NCBI GenBank assembly: GCA_937889515.1
Contig: CALAOV010000345.1
Coordinates: 1 to 40,602 of the forward strand
Source: an uncultured Myxococcales bacterium
GTDB lineage: Bacteria > Myxococcota_A > Polyangia > Fen-1088
Direction of reading: 5' to 3'
DNA: 40,602 bases
Positions within the stretch are counted from its first letter, which is position 1, and the number at the start of each line of letters is the position of its first letter. The position numbers and the translations under genes are program-made. The notes under the pieces were generated by a model. The model was not told the DNA's origin. It did not search any database and worked only from the letters and a program-made list of their open reading frames with translations. Positions 1-7,391 of this stretch are shown here, piece by piece.

Positions 1-105
1 GAGCCGGGGGCCGGTCGGCTGCAGGGGCGCGGCGTGTCGGCCCGCCTCGGTGCCGCGTTCGCGGCAAGTGGCAGCCCGCTTCCGTCGGCGCTCGTCAGCA
101 AGTGA
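1..105 (+). CDS. C-terminal end of an unidentified protein (cut by window edge)
   Basis: Frame 1 is open from the left edge and stops with TGA at 103-105, giving 34 residues that end in PSALVSK. The stop overlaps the GTG start of the next gene in a GTGA arrangement (102-105), the same coupling used repeatedly elsewhere in this window. That overlap is the main reason to believe this is the tail of a real upstream gene. The fragment is too short to assign a family, and chance openness is possible in DNA this GC-rich. Confidence 0.35.
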   Translation, partial: EPGAGRLQGRGVSARLGAAFAASGSPLPSALVSK

Positions 106-1217
106 CGCGCGGCCGCGGGCGAGACGCCGGTCGGCGCGACGCCAGTCGGCCCGAGATCTTCTTCGATCGGTTCCGCGGCGCGATGGCGCGGCTTCCGGCC
201 GGGCTCATCCGGGTGATGCCGCCGGCCGCCAAGGCCGATCTCGAGCGCGCGGCCGCGGTGCTGGGACGCGCGCTGCCGGAGGTCTACCTCTCATTTCTGC
301 GCTCGTTCGACGGCGCGGATCTCTTTCACGAGACGGTGCTGCTGGCCGGCGTCGGGCCCGCGGCGCCGATCGATCTGGCCGCCCTGGCGCAGGATCGGCC
401 GGGTGAGCTGGTGTTTGCGATCGCCGCCGGCGGGGAACGGTATGCGTTCGATGGCGGCGGACGGGTCCTTCGCTTCGACGCGGGCGCCGACGAGCGGGCG
501 CTGGCCGGGTCCAGCTTCCCGGCCTGGCTCGACGCCACCGTCGCCCGCGAGCAGATCCTCTACGGGCCCGACGGCGAGTACGCGCCCGGCGTCTTCGATC
601 CCTCCGGAGAAGAGGTCACCCCGCTCATCGCTTTGCGCCAGGCCGAGCGTGCCCTCAAGGCGGATCCCGGCGCGGCGGATGCCGAGCATGCACGGGGGCT
701 GGCGCTCGGCCGGCTGGGACGAACCGCGGACGCGCTCGACGCGCTCGGCGCGGCGACGGCGCTCGATCCGGAGAACCCTTGGCCCTGGTTCGATCTGGGG
801 CGCGCCGCGCTGGAGGGCGGACGCGCCGAGATCGCGACGGCGGCCTTCCGGAGCGCGGCGGCGCAGGAGACCGGAACCGCCGGCGCACGGCTCTTGGCCT
901 GGGCGGCGCGGGCGGCCCAGGCCGCCGGCGATCCGACAGGCCTGGCGGACCTGCGGGCCCAGGCGCTCGTCCGGGACGCCGGATTGATCGAGGCGTTGCG
1001 GCGGGCCGCCGACGCCGCCGCTGCCGATCAAGATCCCGAGGCCTACACGGAGGCGACGGCGCTCCTGGGCGCCATCGCGCCCGACCTGTCGCTGTCGTCT
1101 CGGGTGCGTCTCGCCGTCGTCAGCGAACCGGCTGCTCCGCCACCGCCACCAGCTCGCCCGCTTCGTCCTGCCCGCGCAGCACCGCCGCGATCCGGCGGGT
1201 CCCGGCGGGGATCGTGA
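102..1217 (+). CDS. SMI1/KNR4-like domain protein with TPR repeats
   Basis: The protein has 371 residues. Residues about 40-175 resemble the SMI1/KNR4 (SUKH) fold: a helix with LGRALPEVYLSFLRSFDGADLF, split here as LGRALPEVYLSFLR then SFDGADLF, followed by strands and a WLDATVAREQILYG helix. Residues about 180-300 look like two or three TPR helices (ALKADPGAADAEHARGLALG; ALDPENPWPWFDLGRAAL). No signal peptide is seen, so it is probably cytoplasmic. SUKH proteins are known as immunity proteins of polymorphic toxins and as general interaction modules, and nothing here identifies a partner toxin. GTG 102 was chosen because it overlaps the upstream stop; ATG 183 is an alternative. The last 33 residues are Pro/Arg/Ser-rich and lie opposite the 3' end of the convergent gene, so they may be a run-on tail. 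Confidence 0.72.
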   Translation: MTRGRGRDAGRRDASRPEIFFDRFRGAMARLPAGLIRVMPPAAKADLERAAAVLGRALPEVYLSFLRSFDGADLFHETVLLAGVGPAAPIDLAALAQDRPGELVFAIAAGGERYAFDGGGRVLRFDAGADERALAGSSFPAWLDATVAREQILYGPDGEYAPGVFDPSGEEVTPLIALRQAERALKADPGAADAEHARGLALGRLGRTADALDALGAATALDPENPWPWFDLGRAALEGGRAEIATAAFRSAAAQETGTAGARLLAWAARAAQAAGDPTGLADLRAQALVRDAGLIEALRRAADAAAADQDPEAYTEATALLGAIAPDLSLSSRVRLAVVSEPAAPPPPPARPLRPARAAPPRSGGSRRGS

Positions 1218-2652
1218 GGCTCGTCGGGCTGGTGCCGGGAACCGCGGTGCCAAACGCGCGCCGGCGTCCGTCGGCGTCCTCCGCGTAAAGGCGCACTTCG
1301 CCCTTTTGCACGTCGCCGCGCGCGCCGGCGATCGAGACCGCGACGGCGTCGGCCGTCACATCGAGCCGGATCTCGGCGCGGAACAGATGATCGATGAGGC
1401 CCGCGCCGTACGCGCCGATCTCCGGCAAGAGCGTGCGCGCCGTGTCGACGTAGACGCCGCCGTCGAGGAAGAAGCGCACCCGCCCCGGGACGCGCAGGTA
1501 GGCCAAGAGGCGCCGGCGGCCCATCGGCGCCCCGTCGGACCGATCGAGCGCCGCGTTCGCATAGAGGTAGCGCTTGTCGCCGAGACCCCGCAGGTCGAGC
1601 CGCGGCAGCGCGGGCAGCGCGTAGGGGAGCGATTCGCGCGCGTCGCGCATCACGTCCGCGCCGGTCGTGTCGCGGTCGACGATGCCGTCCTCCGGGAGGG
1701 TTCCGTCGGAGAAGAACCGGCGCTGCGTCCGATCGGCCAGGCCTTGCCGGTCGGCCGCCGTGATGTAGGCCATCACCGTGGGGCGGCTCACCGGTGCGCC
1801 CGCGGCCGGCACGCCCGTTCGGCCGAAGGTGTCGGCCACGTAGCGTTCGAAAGGCGATCCGCGGTCGAAGGGGCTCGAGCCGCCAGCGCCCAGGTAGGCG
1901 CGGCGAAAGTCGTTGCGGACGTGGGCCGGGTCGCCGGCGTCCTCGAGCACCGCCAGCGTACCCCCCAGCGCCAGCAGCGCGCGGGCCAGCGCCGTCCCCC
2001 GAGGTCCCGGCAGCTCGCCCGCAACGGCCGCTTCCAGCTGGTCGTAGAACACCGGCAGACCGACGTCGTTGTCCGGCGCCAGGAGCCACTCGGTGGACGG
2101 CCGCCCCGTGAGGTTGAAGTTGGTCCCGGTGGCCGCCCCACGCATCCCACCGGCGTCGAACAGCATGCGCAGCCCGTACCCGACCTGGAACAGACCGCCC
2201 GCTTGCGCCAGGCCGTTGCCGCGGACCGGATCGAAAAAGAGGTTCTGGCCGCGCTCGGCCGGCGTCTCGGCGATCACCGTGCCCGCGACGATCCAGGCCA
2301 GCGCGGGCGCGACGCCGTCGGGCCCCGGTCGATAGCCGCCGGCGGGATCGAGCGCGTCGAGGCGTCCGCCCAGGGTGCGGGCCTCGCCGCTGTCGAGATC
2401 GGCCCGCCGCAGCGCGACCGGCTCGAACAGCCCGAGGGGCCGCGACAGTCGGCGCGCGAGCGTTCGGTGCAGCTCCGAAGCCAGGACGGCGCGCTCCGTG
2501 AGCCCGGCGTGGGTAGTGGCGGGATCGTAGGCCCGCGCCGGCGAAGCGGGGAAGATCGTGGCGACGAAGGTCGCGACGACCAGGACGGCCGGGCCGACGA
2601 TCGCGGGGGCACGGATCGCCGGCGTCGCGCGCGCGGCAGGTCGCTCGGTCAT
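1120..2652 (-). CDS. Secreted protein with phospholipase C / P1 nuclease-like helical pattern
   Basis: The protein has 510 residues. The first 40 contain an Arg-containing n-region, a hydrophobic stretch (AIVGPAVLVVATFVATIF) and an ASPARA-Y signal-peptidase-like site, so it is probably exported. The mature N-terminus reads YDPATTHAGLTERA. Later it has AWIVAGTVIAETPAERG, NLFFDPVRGNG and LEDAGDPAHVRNDF. This order resembles zinc-dependent phospholipase C and S1/P1 nuclease helical domains (H near the N-terminus, DP, then D...P-H-V-R-N-D). The His expected before the LQD-type motif in those families is Val here (LAVLED), so activity is doubtful. The C-terminal 100 residues look beta-rich. The ATG at 2650-2652 overlaps the stop of the upstream lipoprotein gene by four bases (ATGA), so the pair is probably co-translated. 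The 3' end overlaps the convergent SMI1/KNR4 gene by 98 bases. Confidence 0.72.
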   Translation of the reverse strand: MTERPAARATPAIRAPAIVGPAVLVVATFVATIFPASPARAYDPATTHAGLTERAVLASELHRTLARRLSRPLGLFEPVALRRADLDSGEARTLGGRLDALDPAGGYRPGPDGVAPALAWIVAGTVIAETPAERGQNLFFDPVRGNGLAQAGGLFQVGYGLRMLFDAGGMRGAATGTNFNLTGRPSTEWLLAPDNDVGLPVFYDQLEAAVAGELPGPRGTALARALLALGGTLAVLEDAGDPAHVRNDFRRAYLGAGGSSPFDRGSPFERYVADTFGRTGVPAAGAPVSRPTVMAYITAADRQGLADRTQRRFFSDGTLPEDGIVDRDTTGADVMRDARESLPYALPALPRLDLRGLGDKRYLYANAALDRSDGAPMGRRRLLAYLRVPGRVRFFLDGGVYVDTARTLLPEIGAYGAGLIDHLFRAEIRLDVTADAVAVSIAGARGDVQKGEVRLYAEDADGRRRAFGTAVPGTSPTSLTIPAGTRRIAAVLRGQDEAGELVAVAEQPVR

Positions 2653-3845
2653 GGCTCGGGCACCTCGGGCTCGGGGGTCGGCTTGGTGGCGGGGCCGCTG
2701 CTGTCCGTGGGCGCGCCCTCCGGCAGCGGCGGCGCCGCGTTCCGCACCGGCTCGGGAGGCAGATCGGGGAGGCGCGACTCGACCAGCTTGGCCAGCTTGG
2801 CGAGCTGCGCCGGCTCGGGGCACTGCGCGCTGCCGCAGGTCAGCGACACCACCACGCCGCGCTCGCGCACCAGGTAGACCAGGCCGGCCAGCGCCCCCTC
2901 GCGCGCCCGGAACGAGCCGTCGCCGACCTCGTCGGTGGTGCGGGCGTCGGGCAGCGCGCTCATCAGCTTGCCATACTGGACCTCCGACGCCGAGGCGCCG
3001 AGCCGCCAGACGCGCAGGCCGACGTCGTAGCTCTCCGGCTTACCCAGCGCTTTGAAGTGGCGGCTGTCGTAGAACTCGGTGGTCGGCAGATCGGTCAGCT
3101 TGCCGTCCTCGAATTTCCCGACATAGCCGGTCACGCCGCGAATCTCGTCGTCGCTGAGGAGCTTCGAGATGTCGAGCGGCGGCAAGGTGGTGGCCGCCGC
3201 CCCCTCCATCCGCGGGCGGGTGATCGGCACGCGCTCGCCGTCCAGCTCCAGGGCCGCCGCCTGCAGCTCCCAGGCGGCCGCCGCCCGCACCTTGGTGCCG
3301 CCGCCCAGGAAGACCAGGTGCGCCGCGTGGCGGAAGCTGGACTGCCAGCGGTCGAGGCGGATGCGGGCGCCGCGCTGGCTGAAATCGCGCCGCTGGCTGC
3401 GGCCCGGGAAGATGCGATCGCTGCGCCAGGCGACGTTGCCGCGGTGGTAGACCACCAGCGTGAAGCGGCGGATCCGCGCCGACGCCCCCTCCGGAAGATC
3501 GTCGAGACGGGGGATCGCATAGCGGCCGTCGGCGCCGGTCTCGACCACCACCTCGCGCGCGCCGGCCGGCGCATGGAACCCGATGCCGCTTTCGAAGGCC
3601 CAGGAGGCGGCGATGGTGGCGCCCGCGATGGGGCGATCCGAATCCGCGTCGACCACCATGCCGTCATACGGGCCCAGCAGATCGGCCGAACGGACCGAAT
3701 CGGGACGGACCGGAAAGGAGGCCGGCTCGATCAAGGGGCCGCAGGCGCAGAGGCTCAGCGCCGCCGCCAGGGCCACACCCAGCCCGACGCCCGCGCCCAT
3801 CCGTTGTTTGACCGGTCCGTCGGAAATTGTTATCTGTTGACGCAC
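2649..3845 (-). CDS. Lipoprotein with carboxypeptidase-regulatory-like domain
   Basis: The protein has 398 residues from GTG 3845. It begins with a basic n-region (VKQRMG), a hydrophobic core and a lipobox-like LCAC followed by Gly, so it is predicted to be a lipid-anchored envelope protein. Residues about 60-115 (YDGMVVDADSDRPIAGATI ... TGADGRYAIPRL) match the pattern of carboxypeptidase-regulatory-like (Ig-like) domains. The middle and C-terminal parts are not recognised. The C-terminus is Pro/Glu-rich (TPEPEVPEP). An internal ATG at 3798-3800 gives a shorter start right before the hydrophobic core and is a serious alternative, but it loses the basic residues. The gene is first in a minus-strand pair and overlaps the next gene by four bases. 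The 88-base gap to the divergent FHA gene presumably holds both promoters, but no convincing -35/-10 was found. Confidence 0.78.
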   Translation of the reverse strand: MRQQITISDGPVKQRMGAGVGLGVALAAALSLCACGPLIEPASFPVRPDSVRSADLLGPYDGMVVDADSDRPIAGATIAASWAFESGIGFHAPAGAREVVVETGADGRYAIPRLDDLPEGASARIRRFTLVVYHRGNVAWRSDRIFPGRSQRRDFSQRGARIRLDRWQSSFRHAAHLVFLGGGTKVRAAAAWELQAAALELDGERVPITRPRMEGAAATTLPPLDISKLLSDDEIRGVTGYVGKFEDGKLTDLPTTEFYDSRHFKALGKPESYDVGLRVWRLGASASEVQYGKLMSALPDARTTDEVGDGSFRAREGALAGLVYLVRERGVVVSLTCGSAQCPEPAQLAKLAKLVESRLPDLPPEPVRNAAPPLPEGAPTDSSGPATKPTPEPEVPEP

Positions 3846-3933
3846 TTAGGAAATCGGGGGGCGGGAGCCGGCGGCCTCTTGAGTCCGGCCCGCCTGTTAC
3901 CAAAGGATTCGGCCGCTTGCAAACCCCTTCGAC

Positions 3934-4794
3934 ATGACCAAATGCGGGCGCTGCGGAAACGCGAACGCTGGGGACGTTCTTTTTTGCCAGTACTGTGGGA
4001 CTCGCCTGGCCGTCGATCGGTTGTCCGAGATTCCCGATGATCGCCTGGGCTCCCCCGTACCCGGCGTCTCCAACCGTTCGACCGACCGGATGATCGAAGG
4101 CGCCCCGGCCGGCTCGCCGATGTCGGCGGCCGTCCGGGTGGCGCAGCAGCACGTGGGGTTCCGCCTAGTGGTGGTCCATCGGGACGGGACGGACGGCATC
4201 GCCTACAACCTGCTGGGCGACCAGATCGACATCGGGCGCACCGAGGGCGATCTGCTCTTCGAGGATCCCCACCTGGCGCCGCGGCACGCCCGCATCGTGG
4301 CCAGTCTGGCCGGTCGGGTGCTGACGCCGCTCGAGAACCGCAACGGCATCTACGTCCGGCTGCGCGGCTCGGTCGATTTGCAGGACGGCGACCACCTGCT
4401 GGTCGGCAAACAGGTCCTTCGCTTCGAGCTCCTCACCGACGCCGAGCGGAACCTGCGGCCGGCCCTCGAGCACGGCGTGGTGGTGTTCGGGACGCCGGTC
4501 CGGCCGCCCTGGGCCCGGCTGCGGCAGGTGACGCCGGCTTCGGTCACGCGCGACGTCTTCCACCTGACCCGCCCGGACGTGGTTCTGGGGCGGGAGACCG
4601 GGGACATCGTTTTCTCCGACGACGAATTCATGTCGCGGCGGCACGCCCAGATTGCCTTCCGCAACGGGCGCGGGCACCTGGAAGACCTGGGCAGCTCGAA
4701 CGGGACCTTCCTGCGCCTCCGTGGGCCTCACGGGCTGAATTCGGGTGACCTCATCCGAATGGGCGACGAGCTGCTGCGGTTCGAGATAGGATGA
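3934..4794 (+). CDS. Zinc-ribbon protein with two FHA domains
   Basis: The protein has 286 residues. An N-terminal zinc ribbon has Cys at residues 4, 7, 18 and 21. After a 60-residue linker, FHA domain 1 covers about 86-165 (IDIGRTEGDLLF, LAPRHARI, NRNGIYVRL) and FHA domain 2 about 215-286 (VVLGRETGDIVFSDDEFMS, RRHAQI, LGSSNGTFLRL). FHA domains bind phosphothreonine peptides. Domain 2 keeps the G-R, S-x-x-H and S-S-N-G-T signature residues. Domain 1 has Ala in place of the phosphate-binding Ser (A-P-R-H), so it may bind weakly or not at all. No membrane segment is present. The gene precedes a PP2C phosphatase by 12 bases and a zinc-ribbon kinase, so it is probably the phosphoprotein reader of that unit. 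Confidence 0.93.
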   Translation: MTKCGRCGNANAGDVLFCQYCGTRLAVDRLSEIPDDRLGSPVPGVSNRSTDRMIEGAPAGSPMSAAVRVAQQHVGFRLVVVHRDGTDGIAYNLLGDQIDIGRTEGDLLFEDPHLAPRHARIVASLAGRVLTPLENRNGIYVRLRGSVDLQDGDHLLVGKQVLRFELLTDAERNLRPALEHGVVVFGTPVRPPWARLRQVTPASVTRDVFHLTRPDVVLGRETGDIVFSDDEFMSRRHAQIAFRNGRGHLEDLGSSNGTFLRLRGPHGLNSGDLIRMGDELLRFEIG

Positions 4795-4806
4795 GGGGGT
4801 CGCCGG

Positions 4807-5976
4807 ATGCCAAGCCCCCCCGACATCGCGATCGAGGTCTTCGGTAAGACCGACGTCGGGCTGATTCGCGAGCACAACGAGGACAATTTCCTCGTGGCCG
4901 ACGTCACGAGCGCGGTGCGGGCGGGCGACGGGCGCGACCCCTTCACCTTCAAGCTGGGGGAACAGGGGGCGCTCTTGCTGGTTTGCGACGGCATGGGGGG
5001 CGCGGCGGCCGGCGAGGTGGCCTCGCAGATGGCGGCCGACGCGATCTACGAGGCGCTGGTCACCGCCGAGCCGCAACCGCGCGACGGGTTCGCGCGCCTC
5101 GTGCGCCGCGCGGTGGAGCGCGCCAACGAGGCCATCTTCATCCAGTCGCGGGACAACCAGAGCGAGCGCGGGATGGGGACCACCTGCACCGTCGCGGGGC
5201 TGGTGGACGACACGCTGGTGGTCGCGCAGATCGGCGACTCGCGCTGCTACATCCTGCGGGACGGCAAGCTGGCGCAGGTGACCAAGGACCAGTCGCTGGC
5301 CTGGCAGCTCATCGAAGCGGGCGCCATGACCATCGAGGAGGCCAAGGCCTTCGAGCACGCCAACATCATCCTTCAGGCGCTGGGCGTCCAGGAACGGGTG
5401 GAGGTCGTCCTGTCGCAGGTCCCGCTGCGCAAGGGCGATGTGGCCCTGCTCTGCTCCGACGGCCTGCATGGCCCGGTCACCGACGAGGAGATCCTGGCGG
5501 TGCTGATCGCCGAGCCGAGCCTGCAGAAGGCGGGCGAGGGGCTGATCCAAAAGGCGCTCGATCGCGACGGACCGGACAACATCACGGTGGCGCTGGCCCG
5601 CTTCGATGGCGAGGCGCTGGTGCCGCCGGCCCCCGAGGATCTGGTCAGCTTCATCGGCTACGACCCGGGAAACGATCCCGTGCCCGAGGCGATGGGCACG
5701 ACCGACGACTCGGGCCTCGGGCGCGAGACGGTCGAGGAGCGGCTGCCGCGCGACCTGGTCGTGCCGGACGACGTTCCGACCAAGACCGACGCCGGAGAGG
5801 CCTCGGCGCGCGTCAAGCCGCCCGCGGCGGAGGCCCCGCCCGCGACGCGCACCGCGCGCTCCCTGCTGGCGCTGTTCCTGGCGGCGCTGGTCTTCGCGGC
5901 GGCGGGTGGGATCTTCGTGATGAAGTGTGAGCGTGACCAGTCGGAGCGATCCGATTCACGGGTCACGCTTCCTTGA
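4807..5976 (+). CDS. PP2C-family Ser/Thr phosphatase with C-terminal membrane anchor
   Basis: The protein has 389 residues. The PP2C (PPM) catalytic domain spans about 8-265 and shows the metal-ligand motifs in order: VGLIREHNEDNF (residues 17-28), LLVCDGMGGAAAGE (57-70), QIGDSRCYILRDGKL, LLCSDGLHGPVTDEE and DGPDNITVALARF. These residues coordinate the two Mn/Mg ions that activate water for dephosphorylation of Ser/Thr-phosphoproteins. An acidic/Pro-rich linker follows. Residues 352-373 form one hydrophobic helix before a short charged tail, so the enzyme is predicted to be tail-anchored in the inner membrane with the catalytic domain in the cytoplasm. It lies between an FHA protein and a kinase that also ends in a membrane helix. 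It probably reverses phosphorylation by that kinase. Confidence 0.95.
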   Translation: MPSPPDIAIEVFGKTDVGLIREHNEDNFLVADVTSAVRAGDGRDPFTFKLGEQGALLLVCDGMGGAAAGEVASQMAADAIYEALVTAEPQPRDGFARLVRRAVERANEAIFIQSRDNQSERGMGTTCTVAGLVDDTLVVAQIGDSRCYILRDGKLAQVTKDQSLAWQLIEAGAMTIEEAKAFEHANIILQALGVQERVEVVLSQVPLRKGDVALLCSDGLHGPVTDEEILAVLIAEPSLQKAGEGLIQKALDRDGPDNITVALARFDGEALVPPAPEDLVSFIGYDPGNDPVPEAMGTTDDSGLGRETVEERLPRDLVVPDDVPTKTDAGEASARVKPPAAEAPPATRTARSLLALFLAALVFAAAGGIFVMKCERDQSERSDSRVTLP

Positions 5977-5989
5977 CGGTGAGCCGCCG

Positions 5990-7381
5990 ATGCCCCACTG
6001 CCCACATTGCGCGGTCGAGATCGAAGGCGGCGCTCGCTTTTGCGGCGCCTGCGGCCAACCGATAACGCCCACCGCCTCGGCCGCCAAGGCGGCGTCAACG
6101 GGCGTCGTTCCGATCACGACGCCCCCCGCGGCCAAGCCCGTCACGACGCCCCCCGCGGCCAAGCCCGTCACGACGCCCCCCGCGGCCAAGCCCCCATCCA
6201 AGGCCTCGGTCCAGACGGTGCGGGTGTCGCCGGCCGGACCAGCGCCCGCGCCCGTCGTCGTGCCGGCGTCGCTGCTCGCCGTTGCCGGGTCTATCCCCCC
6301 GAGCCCCGCCATATCATTGCCGCCCAACTTTCCGCCGTCGCCGACGTTCCCACCCGGGACGCCGTCCTCGGGGTCGGGGCCGCTGCGGCCCGCGGGAAGC
6401 GTGCGGCCGGTGGCGCAGCCGCTGGAGAACCTGATCGGCCGTACGCTCAACCACCGCTTTCTGGTCGAGGACAAGATCGGCGAAGGGGGCTTTGGCGCGG
6501 TCTTCCGGGGCAAGCAGATCGCGACCGGGCGCGAGGTCGCCCTCAAGATCCTTCACCCCCACAACGTCGCCGACGAGACGATAGTGGCCCGCTTCCGCCG
6601 GGAGGCCGAGGCCTGCTCGAAGCTGCGCGACCCGCACACCGTCACCACCTACGATTTCGACGAGACCCCCGACGGAATTCTCTACCTGGCGATGGAGCTG
6701 CTGCGCGGCCAGAGCCTGCACCAGGTCCAGAAGTCGGAGGGGCCGCTGCCGTATGCGCGGGTGCTGCGCATCCTCGACCAGGTGGCGGCGTCGCTCGCCG
6801 AAGCGCACGCCAACGGGATCGTGCACCGGGACATGAAGCCCGAGAACGTCTTCATCGAGACGCGCGAGGGCGAAGATCACGTCAAGGTGCTGGATTTCGG
6901 CATCGCCAAGGTGGTCTCCGACGAAAAGCCGGTGCCGGCGCTCACCGCCGTGGGGCAGACGCTCGGGACGCTGGAGTTCATGTCGCCCGAGCAGCTCCGC
7001 GGCCAGAAGCTGGACGGCCGCGCCGATCTCTACGCGCTCGGCATGATGGCGTACGAGATGCTGACCGGAAACCTGCCCTTCAAGGCGGCCAAGAGCCCGA
7101 TCGAGATCATCAATTTTCACATGCGGCAGGAGCCGCCCGCCCCGTCGAAGCTGAGCGACAAGGTGACCATCCCGCCGCCGGTCGACGCGATCATCCTCAA
7201 GATGGTGGCCAAGGATCGAGACAAGCGGTTCGCCGACGCGAACGCGCTGCGCGACGAGATCGCCCGGACCCAGCTGGCCCTCGACCGCTCGCCCGACCGG
7301 TTCGAGGCCTACCGGGTGGTCGCCGTCATCGGCACGACCCTGGCCCTGGTGGCCGCCCTGCTCTACTTCCTACATAGGTAG
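5990..7381 (+). CDS. Zinc-ribbon Ser/Thr protein kinase, C-terminally membrane-anchored
   Basis: The protein has 463 residues from ATG 5990. Cys at 4, 7, 18 and 21 form a zinc ribbon at exactly the positions used in the FHA protein two genes upstream. A Pro/Thr/Ala-rich linker (about 25-140) contains three copies of TTPPAAKPV. The Hanks-type kinase domain runs about 155-415: the GEGGFGAV loop (164-171), Lys186 in VALKIL, HRDMKPEN (279-286), DFG (302-304), an SPEQL APE-like motif and RADLYALGMMAYEML. Residues about 440-461 form a hydrophobic helix (AVIGTTLALVAALLYF) at the extreme C-terminus. The start was chosen at the MPHCPHC ribbon; an upstream GTG at 5927 would overlap the phosphatase gene by 50 bases. 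It forms a writer-eraser-reader set with the two preceding genes. Confidence 0.94.
   Translation: MPHCPHCAVEIEGGARFCGACGQPITPTASAAKAASTGVVPITTPPAAKPVTTPPAAKPVTTPPAAKPPSKASVQTVRVSPAGPAPAPVVVPASLLAVAGSIPPSPAISLPPNFPPSPTFPPGTPSSGSGPLRPAGSVRPVAQPLENLIGRTLNHRFLVEDKIGEGGFGAVFRGKQIATGREVALKILHPHNVADETIVARFRREAEACSKLRDPHTVTTYDFDETPDGILYLAMELLRGQSLHQVQKSEGPLPYARVLRILDQVAASLAEAHANGIVHRDMKPENVFIETREGEDHVKVLDFGIAKVVSDEKPVPALTAVGQTLGTLEFMSPEQLRGQKLDGRADLYALGMMAYEMLTGNLPFKAAKSPIEIINFHMRQEPPAPSKLSDKVTIPPPVDAIILKMVAKDRDKRFADANALRDEIARTQLALDRSPDRFEAYRVVAVIGTTLALVAALLYFLHR
6114..6194 (+). repeat. Three tandem 27-bp repeats in the kinase linker
   Basis: The 27-base unit beginning TCACGACGCCCCCCGCGG occurs three times in a row (6114-6140, 6141-6167, 6168-6194). 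The copies are identical except for the last base of copy 3. Each unit encodes TTPPAAKPV-type residues in the linker between the zinc ribbon and the kinase domain. Identity at silent positions points to recent duplication, and copy number may vary between strains. Confidence 0.92.
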
Positions 7382-7391
7382 AGCGAGGCGG

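Noticed and set aside
291-1253. Long minus-strand open frame opposite the SMI1/KNR4-TPR gene
   Set aside because: Arg/Gly/Ala-rich shadow with no motifs; the opposite strand has recognisable domains.
1306-2877. Plus-strand open frame of over 500 codons
   Set aside because: Antisense shadow of the exported protein gene; composition rich in Arg, Gln, His and no family signal.
4165-5550. Long minus-strand frame across the FHA and PP2C genes
   Set aside because: Antisense shadow of two clear genes; no motif or start signal.
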